The notes below the pieces were generated by a model, which saw nothing but the letters and a program-made list of their open reading frames with translations, searched no databases and was not told the origin of the DNA. Shown piece after piece: positions 56,132 through 64,000 of a stretch of 64,000 bases of DNA. The position numbers were made by a program, and so were the translations under genes. The DNA is from Cristatella mucedo (Eukaryota > Bryozoa > Phylactolaemata > Cristatellidae), in the NCBI GenBank assembly GCA_009760855.2, contig WPIO01000020.1, forward strand, positions 6,298,001 through 6,362,000, written 5' to 3'. How positions within the stretch are numbered: position 1 is the stretch's first letter; each line of letters starts with the position of its first letter.

Positions 56132-57331
56132 TGCTTTTATAAGTGGCAATGTTGTAGTTGTGATCCTTGCAACTTACCAGCCGGGCTGCCGAGTTTCACT
56201 CCATCTGCTAGCATTATATTGCTCGGGCAGGTTAGAAATATTCGAGGAAAGTGTAACAGAAGTATAGATATAATGTCGAGATGCATTGACTAACACAGCT
56301 GCGGTACCTTACCTAAGCACGCCCAAACTTTTGCAATTGTATAGTGAACTATTCTGCAGAAAACGGGTAGAAAAAGGCGGACTTGAACTGGTAATATGCA
56401 CAATAGAACTTTGAAACGCGACTTCCGAATTTTCTAGCAAAGGCGACAGTCATTTTACCAGTATTTCTTTTTGAAGTCCCACAAACCCCTAGCTATATTA
56501 GAAGCATGTTTGCAATACCATTCTCGCCAAGCATCTTAGACAATCAAACCTAGCAAAGCCCGTGGGTCTTGGCCTAGGTGTACGGTGCTCCCACTTCACG
56601 ATCAGCATGAGAACACGAGTCCTGTGTAAAGCGATCCTTGATTGCCCACTGCAAGCCGAAGTGATAACTGCTAAGGCTCCTCTGCAGCCCATATAAAAGA
56701 GCCCATATAACCGAATCAGTTGACCTGAAATCTTACGTTTGACTTCAACTTTCATGGCTGATATACATTGCTCAATTTGCAAGTCTCAACCTACTGCCAA
56801 ACAGTGCAGCGAAACGAGCTGTCGCATAGCTAGCCATGGGGTGCCAAGAATCTGCATTGAAGATATACAGAGTGGGCAATACCAGCAGCTCTACTAGCAC
56901 TAATTCGCCAAGCTCAAAGCAGCAGTATTGCTAGGACTAAACGTAGCTAGCACAAGTAGATAATGGTGTGCACAGAAGCAGCAGCTTGGTGAGCTGACCC
57001 TAGTTGCCAAGTGCACTGCGCACAGGGTTGAGGAGCTATGGCTCGGTTCAAGCTTAGACTGCCACCTGTGCAAAGATTTCGTCAAGGACACCAACCCATC
57101 TTCGAGAAAGGACTGGACTTCTTCAAGCCTGCCCGAGCTCATCATAGAAGACACAAGGAATGTGACAAGCAGCACACACAGGAGTGAAGCAGCCAGGCAG
57201 CGTTCTCTTGACCCGCACCTCAATTATGAGTGCAGAGTTGATAGAGACAAGTAGAATCAAGTCTAAATGCCTGCACATCAAGTGAACAAAGCTAGACCGT
57301 GATGCACATGGAAGCACCACGCATTACTCAC
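56132..57331. other. IAP intron sequence, nothing recognised
   Basis: Several short minus-strand frames (for example 56,498-56,782 and 56,900-57,223) without recognisable motifs or convincing splice context. Confidence 0.4.
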
Positions 57332-57607
57332 CGGGGTCGGCAATATCTAGGAGGCCGTTGAAAATGATGTCGTGCAAGGGTGCTAGTGGCCGCGTGGGGG
57401 CCATCGCTGTCGGTTTCGTTGCAGCTGCAGCAGATGCTGCCCTGATTGAGGCTCCTGCCGGTGCAGGGACCATGCTGCTCTGTGTCACACTTGCTGGAGC
57501 AGCAGGCTTGGAGGCAGCCACGGCCACTGGCACAGTGACAGTGGCAGACGGCACCGGCTGACCATAAGAGGAGACTCCGCTGTCAGCCGGATTTCGTGAC
57601 GACGACC
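57332..57607 (-). CDS. IAP/BIRC homologue, linker exon (Ala/Pro/Ser/Thr-rich)
   Basis: This 276-nt exon joins the UBA and RING exons. The acceptor is TTCTCCTGCAG and the donor is G|GTGAGTAA, close to consensus. It starts with two bases that complete the Gly codon begun by the UBA exon and ends with one base that the RING exon completes, so phases agree on both sides. Its roughly 91 residues are low-complexity (runs of Ala, Pro, Val, Ser, Thr), ending in a more ordinary segment around LHDIIFNGLLDIADP. I see no CARD or other named domain. In vertebrate cIAPs this position holds a CARD, while in XIAP the UBA-RING linker is plain. The assignment rests on splice-site quality, phase and open frame rather than on homology. 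Confidence 0.8.
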
Positions 57608-58036
57608 CTGCAGGAGAATGAATCCGTATATTCATCTACATAGGCCAGCCGTAAGAAATATTTAAATGGTGCTGCCACATCCCCAAAAGGACATCGCACA
57701 AAGAGAAAAAGAAAATGGTGCATGATATTGTCCTTGTGGGGGTCGAAACCCCAAACTCTCAAAAACAACAGGAAAGAGTCATAGCAACCTATCACATGGC
57801 CTTTACTCTTCCCAAAGCTGCCTAAGAAGCAGGAGAGCATTGAGATAACAAAGGTGAAGGCCAAGAGTTACATCTAGGCGAGATGCACACAGGCGTGTCG
57901 TCATTGCTGCCATGTTGTCTTATTGCTAAAGCTGGCAACGATGGCCTGCAGAGCCGTAGAAATTAGCATTCCTACTAAGGATTTTGAATGAATTTCTAGG
58001 CTGTGCTTCTGGACGATGACACTAAAGTGTCAGTCG

Positions 58037-58104
58037 ATCCATAAAAATCCACACAATCCACATCCACACAACCCACACAAAATCCACACAATTCATAAAA
58101 ATGT
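58037..58104. repeat. Short CCACACAA-rich repeat
   Basis: Degenerate tandem copies of AATCCACACA-type units. Confidence 0.6.
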
Positions 58105-58289
58105 TTGCACAACTCAAAAATGAGCTAAAAATTACCCGTTCTAAAAGTAACCACACTACGATGCTCCTTGCAAGCCTTCCCAAACTTTGCAAAATTAAAG
58201 CAGGTAGGTATACTTCTATAATGTTAAATACAATATGAATACTATATGCATCTATAGTGCAGTCAGCAGGGTATCATTACTATAAATGT

Positions 58290-59190
58290 TAAATATGCTC
58301 ATAGCATAGGTCTTGTCCTGGAAACTTTCAAAAGGCTGTTGATAGTTCGGATATTCATTATCAAGGAAAAAGTAGACCAGGAGAGCTTAAGTATCTTCCA
58401 CCCACTACCCCACTGCTGCTCGTATCAAAGAGACTGGAATAAGTAGTAGCAGACCATTTAGACTCTTGTATCAAAACTTCAAATTTGATAAATAAGCTCC
58501 AATTAGAGTTATAGAGTTAATCATGCCACCCAGTCACAATTGCTTGTGTTGCTAAGTCCTTTGGCAGCATTTGGTATAATTGACACCAAATTCCTTCACG
58601 AACACGTCTCAACTTTCTGAGGCAGCACTGCGATCATTTAGGTCTCATCTTGGTGAGAGACTCCAGAGCAGTGATATACTGTAAATGGGCAACAGACATT
58701 TGCGGCAACTCTAAATTATGTGGTACACAGTGGCTTTGGGCGCTGTCCACTACTTCTCATAAGATCTGCTCTCCCTCTTGCCGATGTAATAGCTAAGTGT
58801 AATGTGGGCTTTCATATCTATGCAGATGACACCCAGCGGTACTCATGCTTTAATGCCTCCCAGCCATCTAGCACGCTCACCTTCCCAACATCCTGACTAC
58901 ATCTATTACTTACATTCAACCTTGGATTGCAACAAGCTTGAGCAAATTAAATGACAACAAAACCAACTTACTAGTTTAGGGCAAACAAAGTGCTATTCGA
59001 AAATGAAAAAACCTAACCGTCCAAAGGGCTGTGACATTTCAGTTATTGCTACTGCTTTGCATATCGCTGGTTTCATGAAGGAGAGCAGTTTTAGTGGAGC
59101 AGTATTGCTTGAATCTCGGCTAAAGTCTTTCGTAAGATTCATTCTTTTGAGGGTTTGCTACAACGGATAAGGAACATTAGAGGAGATTGC
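58290..59190 (+). mobile_element. LINE-B-like reverse-transcriptase remains (old)
   Basis: The plus strand retains GFHIYADDTQRYSCFNASQP, preceded by a degraded GAVH-type catalytic-loop region and followed by LNDNKTN-like remains. Many stops and shifts; no intact tail. Confidence 0.7.
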
Positions 59191-59214
59191 CAAATGATCT
59201 GCACCGGGCACATG

Positions 59215-59710
59215 CCAAGTCAGTGGGGCAGACATCCTTAGTGGTAACTATTTCATAGTACTGTATGGCCCCAGTGAGTATTGTGATTAACGTGCTGGAT
59301 CAAACTAAATTTACCGAGAAAGTCAAGAAATAAAGGGACCCGACTGATGTTAGGGTAGTCAAAGTGAATGTTAAAGTCTCCTGCAATCCTCAAAGTCGGT
59401 CACACGCGACTATTTTAGTGAGAAACTCAGAAAACCTCTCCTTAAACAAAAGGTAAACGGCCGGACAAGGGCCGGTAGATCCCAACTTGTGACAAGCATG
59501 TTCTTTAATGGGGAGCTGATAGCAACTGACTCAAGTGGTGGCCTGCTCAAAAGACTGCAGTTTCATAGCAAAGAGATTCAAGAACAATGACAGCAGCCCA
59601 GATACCAACTTTGTTGGACCATTTAGGCTGATAGAATAAGAACGGTGGGAGGGGTTAAGATGTGCAGCCACCAGAGCAGGGCTGAAGTCATTAACATTAA
59701 GTAAAGGCTA
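59215..59710 (-). mobile_element. LINE endonuclease remains, inverted relative to the RT remains
   Basis: Nucleotide identity with the endonuclease fragment at 54,640-54,930 is clear (GTCAGTGGGGCAGACATCCT and TTAACGTG, then GTCAAGAAAT). It is longer on the 5' side and old. Confidence 0.7.
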
Positions 59711-59847
59711 CCTTTATTATTACTCAATCAATTACTGTTGCTGTACAGATTCATAACCCACGAAAATACGAGCATGCAATGCAGTGAAGTTGGCATACCA
59801 CGAGGTGCTTAGGTCACGAGCGACTCCTTGACTCATAAGTTACCTTT

Positions 59848-59876
59848 TACACTTTACATTTGCTGCAAAGGAAACA
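59848..59876 (-). mobile_element. Trace of LINE-B tail
   Basis: CTTTACATTTGCTGCAAAGG is identical to part of the inverted LINE-B tail/UTR junction. Too short for more. Confidence 0.4.
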
Positions 59877-59963
59877 AACCATACTAGCCATAAGCCCGTG
59901 GTTTCAAAGCTCTCGATTCATACGATAAAACAAAGCAGGACACTTCCAGCGAAGGTGGTATAC

Positions 59964-60219
59964 CTCCATTTATCCCTTCATCTTCCATTCGAAGGACAGC
60001 TTCGAGAAGCTCGGCACCTTTCGGCATTGATCCAGAGTACGCTTGGGGGAAGAATCGTTTGAGAGCAGACTCGATCCGATCAGAACTGTAGCCAAGACTC
60101 TGAACGAGTTGCAACGAAGGATGATGCTCCAACGACGAGCCTGGCAAGCCACTTGCTGTATGATATCCAAAGCTCTCCTCAGTGTGTTCAACGGCGCTGG
60201 GAGCAGCTCGAGGCGGAAG
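59964..60219 (-). CDS. IAP/BIRC homologue, UBA-domain exon
   Basis: The exon encodes about 85 residues. The core has LVQSLGYSSDRIESALKRF followed by GAELLEAVLRMEDEG. This is the pattern of the ubiquitin-associated domain found between BIR and RING in cIAP1/2 and XIAP, where it binds ubiquitin chains. The acceptor has a long pyrimidine tract (CCCTTTTCTCTTTCTCAG) and the donor is G|GTATAC. The exon starts in phase 0, matching the phase-0 end of the BIR exon at 62,890-62,995, and leaves one base for the linker exon. The 2.7-kb upstream intron contains the LINE-B copy at 60,960-62,525. Confidence 0.9.
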
Positions 60220-60959
60220 CTGAGAAAGAGAAAAGGGTTGCAAGATCTCGACCATTTTAAAAGTACAACATGGCAGCCAATTCAGTCAGAGCATGCACAA
60301 TGGCACTTGCAACAATGCTACCCAAGACACGGGTCAGATCTTGTGTTGTATGCTTTGCATGTACAAATTATGCAACAAAATTGATTGGACATTTATTATC
60401 ATTAGTTAAAAAATTGGAAGGTGGCCTAATAGTGGTAGGGAGAGGCTAGAGATCAATATCCAATGAGTCACTGCAATAAATACCACTCACTAATGATTAC
60501 CTGCAGGTCTAATCCACAGGATCCTAGCAAAGGCCAAATCTAGCTTCTACAAAAAACATCATCGAATCACAGATGCACAATCTAAAAATGCTTATGTCTA
60601 CCATCAACCATCTCAGTAACTGCTCTCAGGTTAGCTCCTTACCTAGTGATCCTTATGGCGATCCAGTTTCTCTTGCTTCTTTGCCAGCATTATAAACGAG
60701 ATTCGAGAGTCCATCCCTCTGGATAGCAGCATCCCCCTGGACACATGTCCCTCAATAGCACTAACGCAGGACTCCTGTCCCTCAATTAAATAAAGCCTCT
60801 CAATGTCTACATTCAAGGAGGCCACAAAGAACCTTGTCCTGAAATTCATCTCCCACTTAAAGAAGACTGCTAGTCCTCTAAACCCTATTACTACTGTCCT
60901 ACTTCTACAACGTATAGACCTGCTTCTACCATGACGTACATAATAAATATGTCCTTAGG
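60220..60959. other. IAP intron sequence, nothing recognised
   Basis: No recognised elements before the LINE-B copy that starts near 60,960. Confidence 0.4.
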
Positions 60960-62525
60960 CACAGGTCGTGCCCTGAACCTTTCAAAAAGGCTGCTGTTAT
61001 GCAACTAATTAAGAAAGCAATTCTAGACCGAGTGAACTTGAGCAGCTTCTGCCTTGTCTCCCTTCTACAGTTCCTATCAAAGACCTAGATCGAGCTGTGA
61101 CAGACCAACTGAACATTTTTATTAAAACCACAAACCTAGCAAGTAAGTTACAGTCAGGATTTCGAACTAATCACTCCGAAGAGTCAGAATTGCTTAGGGT
61201 GTATAACGACGTTCTCAGGGATGCGGACATGGATACAGTCTTCCAGCTTGTTTTGCTCAAGCTTTCGGCAGCGTTTGATACAATTGATCACAAAGTCATC
61301 CTCGAGCACCTCGCATCTCGTCTGGGCATCAATAGCACTGCACTGTAATGGTTCAGATCCTATCTCAGTGGGAGTATTGTGTGAATGGACAGAGGTCATC
61401 CGGAGAACGGCTGACGTATATCGTACCTCAGGATTCTGTGGTCGGTCTGCTTCTTTTCACAGTTTATACTTTCACTCTTGCCGATGTGATCACCGAGCAC
61501 AATCTAGGCGTTTACTTATATCCAGACGACACTCAATTGTACCTTTGTTTTGATCCCTTCCAGCCATCCAGCACCTCAAATTCGTTACACAACATTGCTG
61601 CACGTATTGTTGACATGCGCGTATGGATGGCAGCAAAAATTCCAATATTAAATGACGGCAAAACCAACTTACCAGTTATGGGCAACCAGCTTGACTAGGA
61701 AACTAGAAAAGTATCACTCAAAAAGGCTCTGCAAGAAGATCTGCTGTTGAATCTGCACGAAATCTAGGAGTCGTGTTCCAAAGTAGTCTTTCGTTAGCCG
61801 ACCACATCAGGTCCACAGTACTTTCAGCAATGGCTTATAATCAAGCAGCTTGTCAACATCAAGGTTCTGTCACTCACTTTTAGGCCTCTTAATTCCCTGG
61901 CTCCAGCCTATCAATCAGAACCACTCCTCACCAGGCTAGGCACCGAACAACCTGCTTTATTGAATCCAATCTTCTAGTTATACCTAGTATACAAATGTGA
62001 CGTCTTTTGGAGACCATGCCTTTAGTTCGTGATCTCCCAAAAAATACTAGCTGATTTCGCAGCCTCTTGTGCAGTGACAGAGGAGCCTTTAAGGCTATCA
62101 ACAACGCTTACAGCAGTGATGAACGATCACCCACCACAGGATTCGGAACCACACCAACTGGAGCGAGGTCGTGAAAAGTAACTGCCTTATCTAGTCTGCC
62201 ATCGCTCACTCACGACTGAGGTCACGACAGCTCCTGACATGAAATTTAAAAAGGAGCTTAACACACCACTTTATTACAGCATTTAGGGGGCTTTATGATT
62301 CGTCCGTTGTGTGCTTTTTCGTGGTGACATTGTGCTTGCTGCTACTGACCATATCTACGTGCTGATCCTGTGCATGTCACATCTAACAATGTTATGCTAG
62401 ATGGCATTGCGAATGTTACCACTAATCCTTTGATCACACTTTCTTCACAGCATCTCTAAAGTGGCTTGCACGAAATTCAGTTCTCTGGGGGTTCTATACA
62501 AACGTATTATGATTATTATTATTAC
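60960..62525 (+). mobile_element. LINE-B (L2-like), RT to 3' tail, in IAP intron
   Basis: The most extensive LINE-B copy. The plus strand reads ASKLQSGFRTNHSEESELLR, VYNDVLRDAD, LKLSAAFDTIDHKVILEHLA, then YIVPQDSVVGLLLFTVYTFT, LADVITEHNLGVYLYPDDTQ (the YADD box changed to YPDD) and LNDGKTNLPVMG. The 3' UTR and tail end at 62,525 with ATT repeats. Several frame shifts and stops. A SINE-B lies at about 62,068-62,200. Confidence 0.85.
62068..62200 (-). mobile_element. SINE-B inserted in LINE-B
   Basis: The minus strand shows the SINE-B head (degraded A box, B-box GTTCCGAATCCTGTGG) and core (GATAGCCTTAAAGGCTCCTC). It aligns with 13,985-14,120. Confidence 0.65.
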
Positions 62526-62889
62526 ATAATCAGTAGTTACGGCATACATATATACCACTCAGCATAGGGTGGCTCGTGGTTCCACTTTATTACACTTTAA
62601 AAATAATTTATATACCCAGACGATTCAATAAAATAGCTTAAATTAGCAAAGCCCATTACGTGTAATAGCTGGCCAATTCTTCAGAAAATCATATACTATT
62701 TTGCCATTAGAAGCGCTTCATTTAGGGTCCCAAGAAGCAGTCACAGCAGCCAGAGCGCATTCCTTAAGTTTGAAAACTTCACATTCTACACATAACTACT
62801 AATCAGATGTTGGGAGGAGTGGATGCAAGTAAGGAAGGTGCGTGCAAACAACGATAAAACAAACAGGTGGCAAGGGATCACTCACATAC

Positions 62890-62995
62890 CTGAGGGGCAG
62901 GTTCTACATCAGATCCAGACCTGTACTTTTGTTGTATTTCAGCAACGTAAGGCTGTCCCTTCACATCAAGCAAGTATTTGCATTTTTCGAACCAC
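62890..62995 (-). CDS. IAP/BIRC homologue, exon with C-terminal part of BIR domain
   Basis: This exon of 106 nt gives WFEKCKYLLDVKGQPYVAEI and continues QQKYRSGSDVEPAPQ (35 residues). It is the C-terminal helix of a BIR repeat, including the last zinc ligand Cys, followed by the KGQ-YV-IQ segment that commonly follows the terminal BIR of IAPs. The acceptor is CTACTTTGAAG and the donor CAG|GTATGTGAG. The first base completes an Arg codon started by the exon at 63,113-63,200, and the exon ends in phase 0 as the UBA exon needs. Confidence 0.92.
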
Positions 62996-63112
62996 CTTCA
63001 AAGTAGAAAATACGATGATATGATTAACAACAGATAGACGGCAAGGTCGATACACAATGATTGAGGATTAAGTGTAAAAAGCAGGGCTACTTCAGCACAT
63101 CAGCAATAATAC

Positions 63113-63200
63113 CTTGCATGCTCTTCCCAAGGGCTGTCCGTGATTTCCCAGTTTCGAAGGCCTCCATCACAGTAAAAGCATTTCACGTTGTCGCCAAATC
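63113..63200 (-). CDS. IAP/BIRC homologue, exon with zinc-binding core of BIR domain
   Basis: The exon of 88 nt encodes [18 protein letters not shown] and continues [11 protein letters not shown]. It contains the C-x2-C pair, the conserved GGL-x-W and the D-x-PW-x-EHA block with the zinc-binding His. The fourth ligand (Cys) is in the next exon. BIR domains bind caspases or the N-terminal tetrapeptide motif of IAP antagonists. The acceptor is TTTATTGCACAG and the donor AAG|GTATTATTG. The N-terminal helices of this BIR (usually containing Arg and a Phe-x-x-Trp-Pro motif) must come from an upstream exon. I find none between 63,200 and 64,000 that looks like a BIR start, so the gene probably continues past the window. 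Confidence 0.92.
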
Positions 63201-63317
63201 CTGTGCAATAAATAGTTCACAAATGAGTAGCACCTTGGTATATCGAGGCTTTTAAAAAGAGAAGTAATTGGCAGCATTTTCTAGTGATCAGTGCTATAAG
63301 CAGAGTTACTTACATAC

Positions 63318-63384
63318 CATTCAGAGTGTTCCTATTTTCACAACTGTCATGCTTTTTTATGAGCTTTCCACGTTTAGTAGCCAT
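63318..63384 (-). CDS. Candidate alternative first exon of the IAP gene (weak)
   Basis: A minus-strand ATG opens a 22-codon frame, MATKRGKLIKKHDSCENRNT plus two residues. It ends exactly at a near-consensus donor, G|GTATGTAAG, with one base left over. That phase fits the BIR exon at 63,113-63,200. The peptide does not look like the N-terminal half of a BIR, so if used it would give an isoform with an incomplete BIR. It may equally be a chance frame in front of a donor-like site. Confidence 0.25.
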
Positions 63385-63584
63385 GCATGACAAAATTAAC
63401 CACTTTTCCAAACAACATGATATCGCAAACAAGTAATGCCAAAGCATTAAACAACGACTTTATTTCACTTGCTAGCTTTGACTACTCTCTTGCTGGGAGA
63501 ATACATGTGGGACAGCGAAAGACGACACGAGACAAACGAGTTTGTCAGTTTGCAACAACAGAGTAGTATTTCCAGAAGGTATGC

Positions 63585-63735
63585 TCCCTCTTCACGACTG
63601 CGTTCGTGGATCAAGTCCTTAAGTGGGCAATCCTTTATTGCATTGGCCACTTCAAGTGGTGGTGATAGCCGTTAAGGCTCTTCTGCTACTATCCAAAGGA
63701 TACTACTATCATAAGGTGGTTAAATCAGCTAACGC
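63585..63735 (+). mobile_element. SINE-B (tRNA-derived)
   Basis: Head TCACGACTGCGTTCGTGGAT (degraded B box), GGGCAATCCTTTATTGC, then the core GGTGATAGCCGTTAAGGCTC, TTCTGC and AAATCAGCTAA. Confidence 0.65.
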
Positions 63736-63886
63736 TATTATTTATTCCAAACTTTAAATGCATACCAATTTCACTGGTAGATAATCAGCAATTAGGCAGA
63801 TTCTTTAATTGATGTGTGAGATCTTGGGCAGTTCCACTGCATGCCTACTGCATAGCATGCTGCAGCAGAGCTATAAGCATGTTTTG

Positions 63887-64000
63887 CGCCCTGGTTTGGT
63901 TCAGGGGCAAGGCACTTCCTCTTATGACCAAGCTCGTGGGCTCCAGCCCTGCTGCATATGCAAAGCACTGGAACAGCAGTGGACTAAACAATTTTTAAGC
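63887..64000 (+). mobile_element. SINE-A, running off the window
   Basis: Starts GCGCCCTGGTTTGGTTCAGG, with GCAAGGCACTTCC (A box region) and GCTCGTGGGCTCCAGCCCTG (B box region), then a degraded LINE-B-like tail. Confidence 0.65.

Noticed and set aside
59215-59710. Twin-priming product together with the RT remains at 58,290-59,190
   Set aside because: The order (plus RT on the left, inverted endonuclease on the right) is not what twin priming gives, so they are listed as separate fragments or a later inversion.

Overview
This window is animal (metazoan) genomic DNA. It holds the 3' half of one intron-containing host gene, and nearly everything else that can be recognised is transposable-element remains. 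The host gene is an inhibitor-of-apoptosis (BIRC/IAP) homologue on the minus strand. The mix of L2-like LINEs, tRNA-derived SINEs, Polinton/Maverick, Ty3/Gypsy, hAT and Tigger elements fits an invertebrate genome. I cannot name the phylum from sequence alone. There are no bacterial operons, rRNA genes, CRISPR arrays or convincing stand-alone tRNA genes.

Host gene: five coding exons at 63,200-63,113, 62,995-62,890, 60,219-59,964, 57,607-57,332 and 52,479-52,286 (minus strand). They have canonical splice sites and matching phases and encode BIR (zinc-binding half) - UBA - Ala/Pro-rich linker - C-terminal RING. The 5' end lies beyond position 64,000 or in a weak candidate exon at 63,384-63,318. 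Its 10.9 kb span includes introns filled with LINE, SINE and hAT debris.

Repeats, left to right: 1-17,000 is a patchwork of L2-like LINE 3' ends ('LINE-B', (ATT)n tail; 'LINE-A', (ATTAC)n tail), tRNA-headed SINEs, foldback elements, a solo LTR and (GA)n tracts. About 17,150-30,035 is a broken Polinton with integrase, fibre-like protein, small ORFs and protein-primed DNA polymerase B, into which LINEs and SINEs have inserted; one LINE-A copy carries a 332-bp inverted-repeat DNA element. About 30,960-32,430 is a tandem array with a period near 180 bp. 32,940-34,070 is a Tigger/pogo relic. 37,130-38,860 is a Gypsy relic whose LTR holds a 186-bp hAT MITE. 40,100-41,900 holds a second polymerase-B fossil. 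44,560-47,040 holds two LINE-A copies and Gypsy RNase H remains. 53,040-55,030 and 58,290-62,530 are hAT and LINE remains inside the IAP introns.

Two points stand out. First, a conserved IAP gene sits in pieces among the repeats and is recognisable only from exon-sized matches and phase continuity. Second, there is an apparent SINE/LINE partnership: the SINE-A family ends in the same stem-loop tail as LINE-B.
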